A DNA stretch of 64,000 nucleotides, from contig VLTN01000024.1 in assembly GCA_008330645.1 (NCBI GenBank), positions 248,001-312,000 on the forward strand. Reading direction: 5' to 3'. Positions 29,698 to 38,009 of the stretch are shown piece after piece. Position 1 is the first letter of the stretch; each line of letters begins with the position of its first letter. Made by a program: the position numbers and the translations under genes. The DNA is from Cafeteria roenbergensis (lineage: Eukaryota > Sar > Bigyra > Bicosoecida > Cafeteriaceae). The notes beneath the pieces were generated by a model. It made no database searches. It was given only the letters and a program-made list of their open reading frames with translations, and was not told where the DNA came from.

Positions 29698-31465
29698 ATG
29701 GCCACGGAGGCCGAGGCCCGCTGGCTCGTTGCCGTCGACCGGGACACGGGGGACATGTACTACTTCAACCAGGCCACGGACGAGACGCTGTGGGAGCTCC
29801 CCGCGGGGGTGTACCCGAGCGGGCTGGCGGTGCTTCGAGGCGAGATGGACGACGAGCTGGTGGACGAGGGAGAGCCCCGCGAGCGCGTGTTCGCGCGGGA
29901 GGGGTTCCTCATGAAGGCGCCGGTGGGAACAGGCAAGTGGCGCAAGCGCTGGCTCGTGGCGGACCGCGTGACGAGGACGATGACCTGGTGAGCTTGGTTG
30001 GCGAGCAATCCCCAGTTGCACACCGCGGCGCGATTGCCTGCGCCCCCTCTCCGCTGGAGCCGCGCCCCCGCCCCCCGGCGGCCGGGCACTTGCCCCCCAG
30101 CTCCCCCCCTCGCTTGCTCCAGCGGAGGCCTGGGGCAGGCGAGGCTTTGCCCCGCGGGGGCGTTGCGGGCCTTGGCGAGAGCTTCGATCTCCTTGTTCCC
30201 CCCCGCGTGCCTCTGGTCCCGCTGATGCCGCGCTCAGGTACGCCGCGAACCCCCGGCAGTCGATGGCGCGGCTCAAGGTCAGCGAGCCTGTCAAGGGCAG
30301 CCTGTCTCTGGTGGGAGCGCGCCTTTGCCGCACCCGCGCGGAACTGCCAGCCGGGACCTCCGTGAACTCGTCGCCTCCGCACGCGCACGAGCTCTTCGTC
30401 GTGACCACCGGGCGCACTCTGCACCTTTGCGGGCCGAGCGCGTCGGACATTGCTGGCTGGTGCTCCTACCTGGAGCGCGCCATCGAGGGCCGGTCGTCGC
30501 ACACGGGCGCCAAGGTTCGCGAGGTGGCTGCGCGCGCAGGCGGCCCGCCCCGCGGCACCATCGCGGCGGCAACCATGTCGGAGGCCATCGTGCCCCGTGT
30601 ACTGCCGTCCGCCGTGTCCGTCAGCGCGTGGGTCCACAAGCTCAACCCGGACGGGCACAGCTGGGACAGCCGCTGGGCCACGCTCAAGCCGGACGCGCTC
30701 ACGTTTTCGTACTACGTGGGCCCTGAGAAGGGCGACCGCTGCTGCCGCGTGGTGGACCTCACGTACGCCACGCTGCAGGGTGGCTGCGCGAGCCCGGCGG
30801 ACCCCACCGCGGATGCCACGCTGCGCCGCAGCCCCGGGTTCCGGCTCGCCGTGCACGCCACCGCAGGCTCGCGCGACCCCGAGCGCACGCTCGTCTTCGT
30901 CTGCCCCAGCTTCGCCGAGGCCCAGACCTGGGTCGACGCCATCCACACGGCCATGGAGCTGGGCGTGCCGGAGCGGGAGGGCGTGTTCAAGCGGCAGGCC
31001 AGCGCGGGTAAGGCAGCCACGCCGACCCCGCGCCCCCCCGGAGCTGCTGCCCCGACTCGTCGCGTGCCGCGCCTGAGCGAGCTGCCCGTGCTGCAGACCA
31101 CGCTCTTCAAGTCCAACCCCGCCGGCACCAAGTGGGGCGCGCGCACGCTCGTGCTGGTGCCGCACGCCAGCAAGGCCTCCTTCGCCCCGGGGGTCGCGCC
31201 CACCGAATGCCCCTGCATCGCCTACTACAAGGGGAGCGACTCTGCCAGCGGGCCCAAAGGCATCATTAACCTGGCAGAGGTGGTGGGCGTGGCCGCCTCG
31301 GCCCCTCAGGCGGTGCGCCGCAGCGCCCCCGGCGCTTACATCCTCACCATCAGCACGGACGACCGCGCGTACTACGTCAGCGCCAAGAACGAGGCGGAGC
31401 TGGTGCGCTGGCGGGACGCCATTTTCGAAGTGGCCGAGGCGTGGAACAACACGCCGGACGAGTGA
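29698..31465 (+). CDS. WW-PH-PH-PH adaptor protein
   Basis: There are two exons: 29698-29987 and 30238-31465. The 250-bp intron has a GTGAGC donor and a cgctcag acceptor and splits a Trp codon 2+1. The product is 505 residues. A WW domain lies at about 7-38, with Trp9, the aromatic Y-Y-F at 21-23, Trp32 and Pro35. WW domains bind PPxY-type proline motifs. The first PH domain (about 69-175) is itself interrupted by the intron; splicing restores its strand order from KWRKRWLV to the final helix GWCSYLERAI. Second and third PH domains lie at about 224-338 and 380-498, each ending in the expected Trp-bearing helix (TWVDAIHTAM, RWRDAIFEVA). The role is inferred as a membrane-recruited adaptor. The convergent neighbour VPS37 carries six PPAY motifs, possible WW ligands. 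Confidence 0.85.
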
Positions 31466-32025
31466 CAAGGCGCAAGGCGCGCGAGCCTTGTCCGGAGGCG
31501 CCCATCCTGTGGCACGTGAACCCCCCCCCCCCCCCCCCCCCCCGGAAGGTGGCGCGTCGGGGCCTCTGAGCCCCAGGGTGGCGTCGGCTGTGAGGTCCAA
31601 ACCGGAGGCAGGCGCTGCGTCGCTGTGCCCGAAGTGGTAGCGATTGGGCCACCGCGCAGCTCTGCTGACTGCGAGTGCGATGAAGTGGGTGTCTGCCTTG
31701 CTTTGACTGCGTGTGTGCTTTGTTTCGGGCGGCCGCGATTGCCGAGATAGGGAGTTGAGCGCTGTGGAGACATCGGTGCATTGTAGTGGTCCCCCTCGCC
31801 CTCCAGTGTTTCACTGGCACACGCGTTTCTGCTGCCGCCGCGCATGGGGCAGCCCTCTCCAGCCGCGCCTCCGCTGTCTACCGGAGGGAGGCGTGCCAGG
31901 CGGCTTGCGAATAAAGCCGACAAACGATATTGGAGGGCGACGAGACCGCGCCGAACGCAAACGCAAGTGGGCAGGCCCTCGGCCGCGTGGAGCACATGCT
32001 CCCGGGACACAAACAGGCACGCGGA
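31466..32025. other. Convergent intergenic region with poly-C tract
   Basis: This is 560 bp between two gene ends. It contains a C23 homopolymer (31521-31543) and an AATAAA at 31910-31915. The latter is far (about 445 bp) from the plus-strand stop, so its use as a poly(A) signal is doubtful. No gene was seen. Confidence 0.5.
31521..31543 (+). repeat. Poly-C homopolymer (about 23 C)
   Basis: An uninterrupted run of C lies about 55 bp after the stop of the WW-PH gene, so it probably sits in its 3' UTR. The exact length may be affected by sequencing. Confidence 0.85.
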
Positions 32026-33774
32026 TCAGAGCATGGTGGTGGAGGGCGTGCTCTCGTGCGACGTGCCAGCGACGCCGCAGGTCCGAGCAATGGCCGCCCG
32101 GGCAGCGAGCGAGTGGTGGCGAGCGCGCAGCCTCGCGAACTCCCCGACGATCGACCGGAACCAGGCGCGGCGCTCGGCGCTGTCCGTGCCGCCCTCGGGT
32201 CGGCCCTCTCCACGGATGATGCGGTCGCGGAAGGTGTTGCTCTCGTCGTCAACGGTGGAGGCAGCGTCCTCCAGCTTGGCCGCCAGCGCCTGGCTGCTGA
32301 GCGCGGCGGACACCCGTCGCGCGCGGGTGATGCGCTTCTGAAGCTCCTCCTCTGCGTCTCTGCGCTGCACCAGCAGCACGGCAATGCGGCTGGCAGTGTC
32401 CTCGGCCCGCTTCTCGCCGCCCGGCGTTTCCGTGAGGCTCATGGCAGCATCGCGGTTGGCCTTGAGCGTGGCCAGGACGCTGCTGCGGAGCATGCGAAGG
32501 GCCTCCACGTTCTGCTTCAGGAAGGACCTCCGCTCGGAGGCGTCGGCCTCCATGACGCGGAGCACTGCCGTGTCCATTGATTCGAGCTGCGGGAAGGAGG
32601 CCGGGATGGCCGGGCGCTTCGGGCTCCGAGAGTGCATGCTGGGCCGGCCGGAGGAGGCAGAGCCAGCGGACGCCGCGGCGCCACCCGAGGGGTAGGCCGG
32701 CGGGGCCCCACCCGAGGGGTAGGCCGGCGGGGCCCCACCCGAGGGGTAGGCCGGCGGGGCCCCACCCGAGGGGTAGGCCGGCGGGGCCCCACCCGAGGGG
32801 TAGGCCGGCGGGGCCCCACCCGATGGGTAGGCCGGCGGGGCGCCGCCGGACGGGAAACCGCCGGAAGTCGGGTAGCCCGGGGAGGCTGGGCCGGGGCGCG
32901 CAGAAGCGGCCGAACTGGGGTAACCCGTTCCGGGGTAGCCCGTTCCGGGGTAGGCTGGCGAGCCGCCACCTGGGGCCCCGCGGGGCACGCCGCCAGGGAT
33001 AGGCACGCTGCTTCTGCCGGACCCAGCCCCGCCCGACACTAGCGTGGGCGGGTTCTGCCGAAAGATGTTCATCGCTGCCTGCAGGACACCGCCCAGGGGC
33101 TTGGAGGGCACCCAGGAGGCCAGCTCGGGCAGACCAACCACCTCTCCGGCATCGTTGACCAGCCGGTGCCGGATCTCGGTCCCTGGGTAGCTGGCATTGG
33201 TCAGGACCATGGAAGGGCGGGCCCTGGGGAAGCCGTGGGGCATGATCCTGCGCCAAGGGTGCGAAGGGCGGACAGGCGGGTGTCAAGGGCGGTGGGGGCA
33301 CGTGGCCGCAGTGCTCTGGTTTGGGCTTGAGTCCGCCAGAAAGCCATGCGGGACGGGGGGGCGGCGGCGCCACGCGCGCCTTGCTGCAGGCCAAGCTCCT
33401 TGTACTCACACTCGCACCCCGAGCACCCGCCTATCAAGGAGCTGAAGGCCGACGGTGAAGGTCTGGCCGCCAGGCGCGGATTCCAGCTTGCCCATGCTGT
33501 ACGCCTCCCGCAGCGACCGGGTGTGGAAGTCCACCCTGCGAATGGCACCGCCCAGGGCAGATAAACGAGAGTCGCGAGCCGCGAGTCGCGGCTCGGCGGC
33601 AGAGGGCGCGGGCCCAGGCGGCTGCGGGTGCCGAGAGTGCGTGCCGAGAAGGTTCCGCGGAGGCAATCGTCCCGCGCGCGGGCCCAGCGTTGGCTGTGTC
33701 CGCGTGGCCTGGACTCACGAGTCAGAGCCCGCGGCCGTGGCGGGCGTCCGCGCCTGCATGAACGGGTATGCCAT
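32026..33774 (-). CDS. VPS37: ESCRT-I subunit VPS37 with N-terminal UEV-like domain and PPAY repeats
   Basis: There are three exons: 33774-33719, 33535-33410 and 33247-32026. Both introns begin GTGAGT and end cgcag, and phases agree, giving 467 residues. Residues about 18-110 align in style with the UEV-like domain of VPS37A: TFTVGLQLL, then V-R-V-I-M-P-H-G-F-P, then I-R-H-R-L-V-N-D-A-G, then M-N-I-F-R-Q-N-P-P-T-L. A Pro/Gly/Tyr-rich linker includes six tandem GGAPPAYPS units. The C-terminal Mod(r)/VPS37 coiled coil runs from about 285 to 400, with D-A-E-E-E-L-Q-K-R-I. ESCRT-I sorts ubiquitinated cargo into endosomal vesicles and acts in cytokinesis. The first two exons were placed by splice phase and domain fit. 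The start is about 180 bp from the divergent hydrolase gene. Confidence 0.8.
32691..32852 (-). repeat. 27-bp coding minisatellite, six units (GGAPPAYPS)
   Basis: Six head-to-tail 27-bp units, at a strict spacing of 27 (32691, 32718, 32745, 32772, 32799, 32826), encode GGAPPAYPS in VPS37. Units are nearly identical, with the most gene-proximal one differing slightly. Each contains a PPxY motif (PPAY). Confidence 0.9.
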
Positions 33775-33952
33775 CCCGGGCAGGGAGAGGGGGCGCACCG
33801 AGTGCTGCTGCTCGGCTTGGGTCGCGCTCGCCCTGCACTCCGACTGCGCTCTGCATTTTGCTGGAGCTTGAACGGCGGCGCCACACGCCACAGAGCCGCG
33901 GGTGGCGCCGCGTCCCTGCGACACACAGTGCTCTGTGGGCAATTTGCCGCGA
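33775..33952. promoter_or_regulatory. Short divergent promoter between VPS37 and hydrolase
   Basis: Only about 180 bp separate the two predicted start codons, so a bidirectional promoter is inferred. No core motif was recognised. Confidence 0.35.
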
Positions 33953-35131
33953 ATGGCAGCCGCAGCGAGACGGTCCTCCGCCTGGGAGACGACGTGGGGG
34001 CCGCCGACGCACACTTGCCTGCCGGCTCGCCCGGCGCCCGCCTTCGTTTCCAGGCGCACTGCCGGCGGCCACGAACACCGGATTGCGTACTTTCTGTACG
34101 AGCCCAGCGCGGACGTGCCACGGAAGCGCCCTGTGGTGTGCGGCCACGGGCTGACCCGCAACTCGTTCGACTTTCACTGGCTCGCCACCCGCCTCGCGGA
34201 GCTTGGCCACCCCGTCGCGTGCTACGACGCGCCGGGGCGGGCTGCGTCAGAGCCTCTTGCCGATGCTTCCGAGTACACGTACGCCGAGTACGGTCCGAGC
34301 GTCAAGGCCGTCGCCGCCGCGCTGGGTTGGACGTCTTGCCACTGGGTTGGCACCTCGATGGGGGGCATTCTTGGTATGCTCGTGGCGGCCGATCCGCCCA
34401 AGGCCGCGCCCTCCAGCAGCGCGGAGGATCTGCCCCCTAGCAGCGGCAGCGGCCACGGGTCGCTCGCACCGGGCGCCTCTCCCGGCGCCAGCTCCGCATC
34501 CGCCGCGCCGTCCATTGGCGCCCTTGTCCTCGTGGATATCGGGCCAGAGGTGCCCCAGCCAGCGCTGCGTCGCATCGTCGAGTATGTCGGAGCGCCCCTC
34601 AAGGGCGGCGAGCTCGGCGGGATCGAGGGGGCAGAGAGTTACGTGTCGGAGACGTTTCCTGGAATGCTCCCTGTCCCCACCGAGCTGCGCCGGAGACAGT
34701 GCGCCGCCTTTCTGACCCGGCCAGTCGCAGGGACAGTGTCCGAGGCGGTGCCCAGCAAGTCCCCGTTCGCCGCAACCCCGGCAGACGTCGACGACGCCGC
34801 GCCCCGCTGCCCTGCGTACGACGCCCGCATGCGCCAGGCGCTCCCCGCCCCCGACGCCGTGCAAGCCATGGCCATGTGGCCGCTCTGGGCCGCGCTGCGC
34901 TGCCGCTCCCTCACGGTGCTGCGTGGCGCCGAGTCTGCCGTCTTTCCCGCTGCGTGCGCCGCGCGCATGGTTGCCGAGCCGCCCGAGGGCGTCGCCACGG
35001 GGAGGGTGGACCTGGTAACGCTGGAGGGGGTGGGGCACGCGCCGACGCTCTGGTCGCCAGAGCAGGCCGACACCGTCGTCACCGCCATCACCGAGGCCGA
35101 GAGCGCGTGGCCAGCGGGCGGCGCCGAGTGA
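33953..35131 (+). CDS. Alpha/beta-hydrolase fold protein
   Basis: This is a 392-residue single-exon gene. The oxyanion-side motif is V-C-G-H-G-L-T-R-N (His65-Gly66). The nucleophile elbow G-T-S-M-G-G is at 133-138 (Ser135), and the likely catalytic His is His362 in GVGHAPTLW. This is the standard alpha/beta-hydrolase order. It resembles bacterial-type hydrolases that start with a D/E-G-H-x-I-A-Y strand, here GGHEHRIAYFLYEP at about 37-50. A Ser/Ala-rich insert (about 155-190) interrupts the cap region. Substrate is unknown: ester, lactone or similar. No signal peptide is visible. The ATG at 33953 is the first in frame, but the first 35 residues are low complexity and the true start could be nearer the domain. 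Confidence 0.8.
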   Translation: MAAAARRSSAWETTWGPPTHTCLPARPAPAFVSRRTAGGHEHRIAYFLYEPSADVPRKRPVVCGHGLTRNSFDFHWLATRLAELGHPVACYDAPGRAASEPLADASEYTYAEYGPSVKAVAAALGWTSCHWVGTSMGGILGMLVAADPPKAAPSSSAEDLPPSSGSGHGSLAPGASPGASSASAAPSIGALVLVDIGPEVPQPALRRIVEYVGAPLKGGELGGIEGAESYVSETFPGMLPVPTELRRRQCAAFLTRPVAGTVSEAVPSKSPFAATPADVDDAAPRCPAYDARMRQALPAPDAVQAMAMWPLWAALRCRSLTVLRGAESAVFPAACAARMVAEPPEGVATGRVDLVTLEGVGHAPTLWSPEQADTVVTAITEAESAWPAGGAE

Positions 35132-35668
35132 CCCTTGCCCCCCTGGGGCGGAGCAGGGATGCGGGCCGCCTGGCATCTGTGGTCCAGCGGGAGTGCTGTG
35201 TGCACGCCAATCTAGGCCCTCGGACGGGGCTGGGGACAGGCGGCGGCGGACCAGGAGCCGGCGCGAGGCCCGTGCCCGCCGGAGCCTCGCGCCGGTTGTT
35301 CTGCAAGCCAGCTTGCGGCCGCACAACCCCGTCCGCCCCAGCGCGCGGGAAGGGAGGGCTGCGCGGCGCAAAGTGCCGATGCGTGCATCGTGTGGGTCGA
35401 AGTGTGGCGGCAAGCGGCCCTCAGCTGGGCCGCACGCGCGCGGCACACGCCTTTGCGGCGTGCAACCCTGCCGCCGTGGCTTCGCTGGCCAGCGGTGCGG
35501 CTGCCATCGCGACAGGCTGCGCAATGCTCCTGGTGCTGGCCGAGGGGGCTGCAGCGTGCTCGAACAGCGCCAAGTTGCTCGCAATCGGGAGTGCGGTCCG
35601 CAATCGGTTCGGCCGCGGCGGGGGGCACTGGCACTCAGACTCGCGCCAACTCCCGCCAGCAACGCGCG
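35132..35668. other. Convergent intergenic region
   Basis: This is 537 bp between the hydrolase and Nudix stops. I see no gene, repeat or clear poly(A) signal. Confidence 0.45.
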
Positions 35669-36787
35669 TCATGCTAGCGCCGAGGCAATGGCGTGCCAGG
35701 CAGCAGCGCCGCAGGCGCCTGCCGAGCCCAAGGCCGCTGCAGCGACTGCGGGGCCCCTCCAGCTCCACCGTCCGCCCGTGCCTGGGCCCTTGCCCAGCAG
35801 CGAGAGGGTCGCCGCGGCGAGCTCGGACGCGCCCGCGTACGCCGTCACGGCAACGCTGGAGAGGAGGTCGGTGCCCGCCGCTGGGGGCCAGTCCGCCCTC
35901 GCGTGCTCCAGAACTGTGTCGCCGAGAGGGCTGGCGCTGGCTGACGCCCTGGCGAAGTCTTCCACAATCCCCAAGGTCATGCCCCAGAGGAGCCAGCGGG
36001 GACCCAGTTCGCGGGACACGTCTTCTCCCGCCGCGACGCCGTCGTCGTCGTCGTCGTCGTCGTCGTCAACGTTGGCAACCCCAACTCCTCCAGCCGCAGT
36101 GGGGACTGCCGCTCTTGCAGCAATGGCCGACGGCAGCAGCGCGCTCGGGTCCGCCACGCCCGCTGCCAAGGCGACCGGGCTTGCACTGCAGAGCCGCACG
36201 GCCGGGCAGGACGCTAGCAGGCCCGCGCCGAGCCGGAGCTCGCGCCGGGAGGCAGCGCCGGGCCAGCGAAGGTTCGAGAGGGGGACCCAGCAGGCGGCGT
36301 CAATCTCCCCTGGCTGCGGCCGGAGACGGATGAGCGCCACCGCCTCTGGCGGCACCGCCAAGACGAAGCAGGACACCACCATCAGGCGACTCAGGGGCCG
36401 GACAAGAGCGGCGACGGGGCCGCCGGCAAAGCGGTCGTCGATGCGCCCCAGCAGCTCCAGCGGAACCGCGACTCCGTCGCCAGCAGAGGACGCGCTCGCG
36501 TCGCGCGCGAGGCGAAAGTTGACGCCGGTCTCCTCGAACGCCTCCCTCACGGCAGCCTGAAGCGGAGTCTCCCCGGCCTCAACCTTGCCCCCGGGGAGGC
36601 ACACATGGCCCGACCACACGTCCCTGTCCGAGGAGGCCCGGACAAGAAACAGCGCCTCCGGCCCCGAGTGTGGGGGGCCGTCACGCAAAATGAGCGCCAC
36701 CGCCGCCCGCTTTCCCGCCGAGGCGGCCACGAAAGGCACTGGCGCGGCCGCCAAGGCGCGCCGGATCGCACCCACGGAGCTTGCCAT
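35669..36787 (-). CDS. Nudix hydrolase, CoA-pyrophosphatase-like, with C-terminal hydrophobic tail
   Basis: This is a 372-residue single-exon gene. The Nudix box runs from residue 67 to 89: Gly67, Glu73, Arg81, Glu82, Glu85, Glu86 and Gly88, so all key G-x5-E-x7-R-E-U-x-E-E-x-G-U positions are present. The segment just before it (LFLVRASSDRDVWSGHVCLP) resembles the motif that marks NUDT7/NUDT8-type CoA pyrophosphatases. W-G-M-T-L-G-I-V-E-D-F at about 273 fits the family's C-terminal helix. A run of nine Asp is encoded by nine GAC codons. The final 25 residues are hydrophobic and Ala-rich, a possible membrane tail, which is unusual. It hydrolyses a nucleoside diphosphate linked to another group; CoA is inferred. 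It is divergent from the small gene at 37002. Confidence 0.8.
   Translation of the reverse strand: MASSVGAIRRALAAAPVPFVAASAGKRAAVALILRDGPPHSGPEALFLVRASSDRDVWSGHVCLPGGKVEAGETPLQAAVREAFEETGVNFRLARDASASSAGDGVAVPLELLGRIDDRFAGGPVAALVRPLSRLMVVSCFVLAVPPEAVALIRLRPQPGEIDAACWVPLSNLRWPGAASRRELRLGAGLLASCPAVRLCSASPVALAAGVADPSALLPSAIAARAAVPTAAGGVGVANVDDDDDDDDDGVAAGEDVSRELGPRWLLWGMTLGIVEDFARASASASPLGDTVLEHARADWPPAAGTDLLSSVAVTAYAGASELAAATLSLLGKGPGTGGRWSWRGPAVAAAALGSAGACGAAAWHAIASALA
36041..36067 (-). repeat. (GAC)9 trinucleotide repeat coding poly-Asp
   Basis: Nine perfect GTC units on the plus strand are GAC on the coding strand and encode nine consecutive Asp residues in the Nudix protein. Pure codon repetition suggests replication slippage. 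Confidence 0.9.
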
Positions 36788-37001
36788 CTAACGCATGCCC
36801 CGCTCGCGGCGCCTGGCCGCGTGTGCGCCCGGCGGCGGGCCGCAGCGCTGCTGGTGCACCGGAATGTTTCCGATTGGTCAAAGATTGCGCCGCGCCTGCG
36901 ATCGAGCAAGGGCTTGCTGCTGCTCGACGCAGCGGCTGACCAAGTGCTGCGTGTGCCGAGCCACTCGCCCCTCCCCTCCGAGAAGGTCGACGCCAAGAAC
37001 C
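36788..37001. promoter_or_regulatory. Divergent promoter with inverted CCAAT box
   Basis: This is 214 bp between the Nudix and the small membrane-protein starts. ATTGG at 36872-36876 is an inverted CCAAT box, about 130 bp before the plus-strand ATG and 85 bp before the minus-strand ATG. Its use is inferred from placement only. Confidence 0.35.
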
Positions 37002-37423
37002 ATGTCCGGTGCCGCCCGCCGCTTCATGCGCGCCGTCCACGTCTTCGACGCCGCTCCCCAGAAGCACACCCCCGTCATTGCCAGCGCCGCCGCCATCGTC
37101 TCCGCCAGCGCGCTCGGCCTCTGGTACGCCGTGCGCATCGACCACTGTGAGCCCCCGCCCGGCGCTGCCCTCGCGCTTGGAAGCCGCGCGTGCGCGGGGC
37201 CGCCCCCGCGGGGAGGTCCCCGCCGGCGCAGGCTCGCGCTGTCGCGGCGCTCGCGATCGGCTGCTCTTCACGCCACGGCCGATTTCGCGCCTCAGCGACA
37301 TTGCCCCCTCGCGACCGTTCCGCCGCCTCCTTGCCCCCGCCTGCCCGCGCAGACAAGAGCGACTTCGCGCACATCCCCATGGACTACAAGATCCCCGAGG
37401 AGTTCGCCAACAAGCGCGACTGA
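37002..37423 (+). CDS. 71-residue single-pass membrane protein, possibly mitochondrial
   Basis: There are two exons: 37002-37146 and 37353-37423. The 206-bp intron has a GTGAGC donor and a cgcgcag acceptor and splits a Tyr codon 1+2. The 71-residue product has a basic N-terminus (MSGAARRFMR), one transmembrane helix at about 24-44 and a short charged tail with KIPEEFANKRD. Size, topology and composition resemble supernumerary subunits of mitochondrial respiratory complexes. I cannot name the subunit, so this is inference. Both exons would be missed by single-frame gene finding. It is convergent with the acyl-CoA synthetase. Confidence 0.65.
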
Positions 37424-38009
37424 GCGCGCCTCCCCGCCGGACGTCGCCGATGGCAAACCTGAGCGGTCAGGGAAGCATCTCCTGCCGCTGATGCCGCCAC
37501 CGGTCCCCTGCCGCGCGCCCCAGCTGGCGCACGGGCTTCGGGGGGGCACTGATCTTTTCTTCTGAGGCGACCTGCACGGCCAGCGCCTCGCAGGGCCAGG
37601 GCCTGATGCGGCTCGGACTCGATGTGCCAGGCGTTCGACCGCAGGCGGCCGGTTGTGCGTGACTGCCGCGCCCCCGCCGGCCCCAATTGCCCCCGGTCAA
37701 TGCTCGTGTCTGCCGCGCTGCCTGCACGCACGGGCCGCTGCTCCTGGGCAGGTTGGGGACGCGTCGGCTGACCGCGGTGCGAAAGCTAAGCCACTCGAGC
37801 GAAGCCCTGTTTGCGGCTGGCGCTGGATTCGGGGGCTGTGGCGGCAGCGAGTGCAGTGCGTGCCGCAGGCGAGTCGATTGCGCGAGGCTCTAGCACGTAC
37901 TTCGAGGGGGAGGCGGGGAGAAAGGAGGGTCGGGCCACGACGCGAGTGGGCACAGAGGCGCGCGCGCCACGCAGGGCCTTTCGGCTCTCGACTGAGCAAG
38001 CGCAACTGA
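37424..38009. other. Convergent intergenic region
   Basis: This is 586 bp between two gene ends. No gene, repeat or RNA could be supported. Confidence 0.45.

Noticed and set aside
31910-31915. AATAAA as poly(A) signal for the WW-PH gene
   Set aside because: It lies about 445 bp after the stop in a region shared with a converging gene. A single hexamer in otherwise GC-rich DNA is weak evidence.
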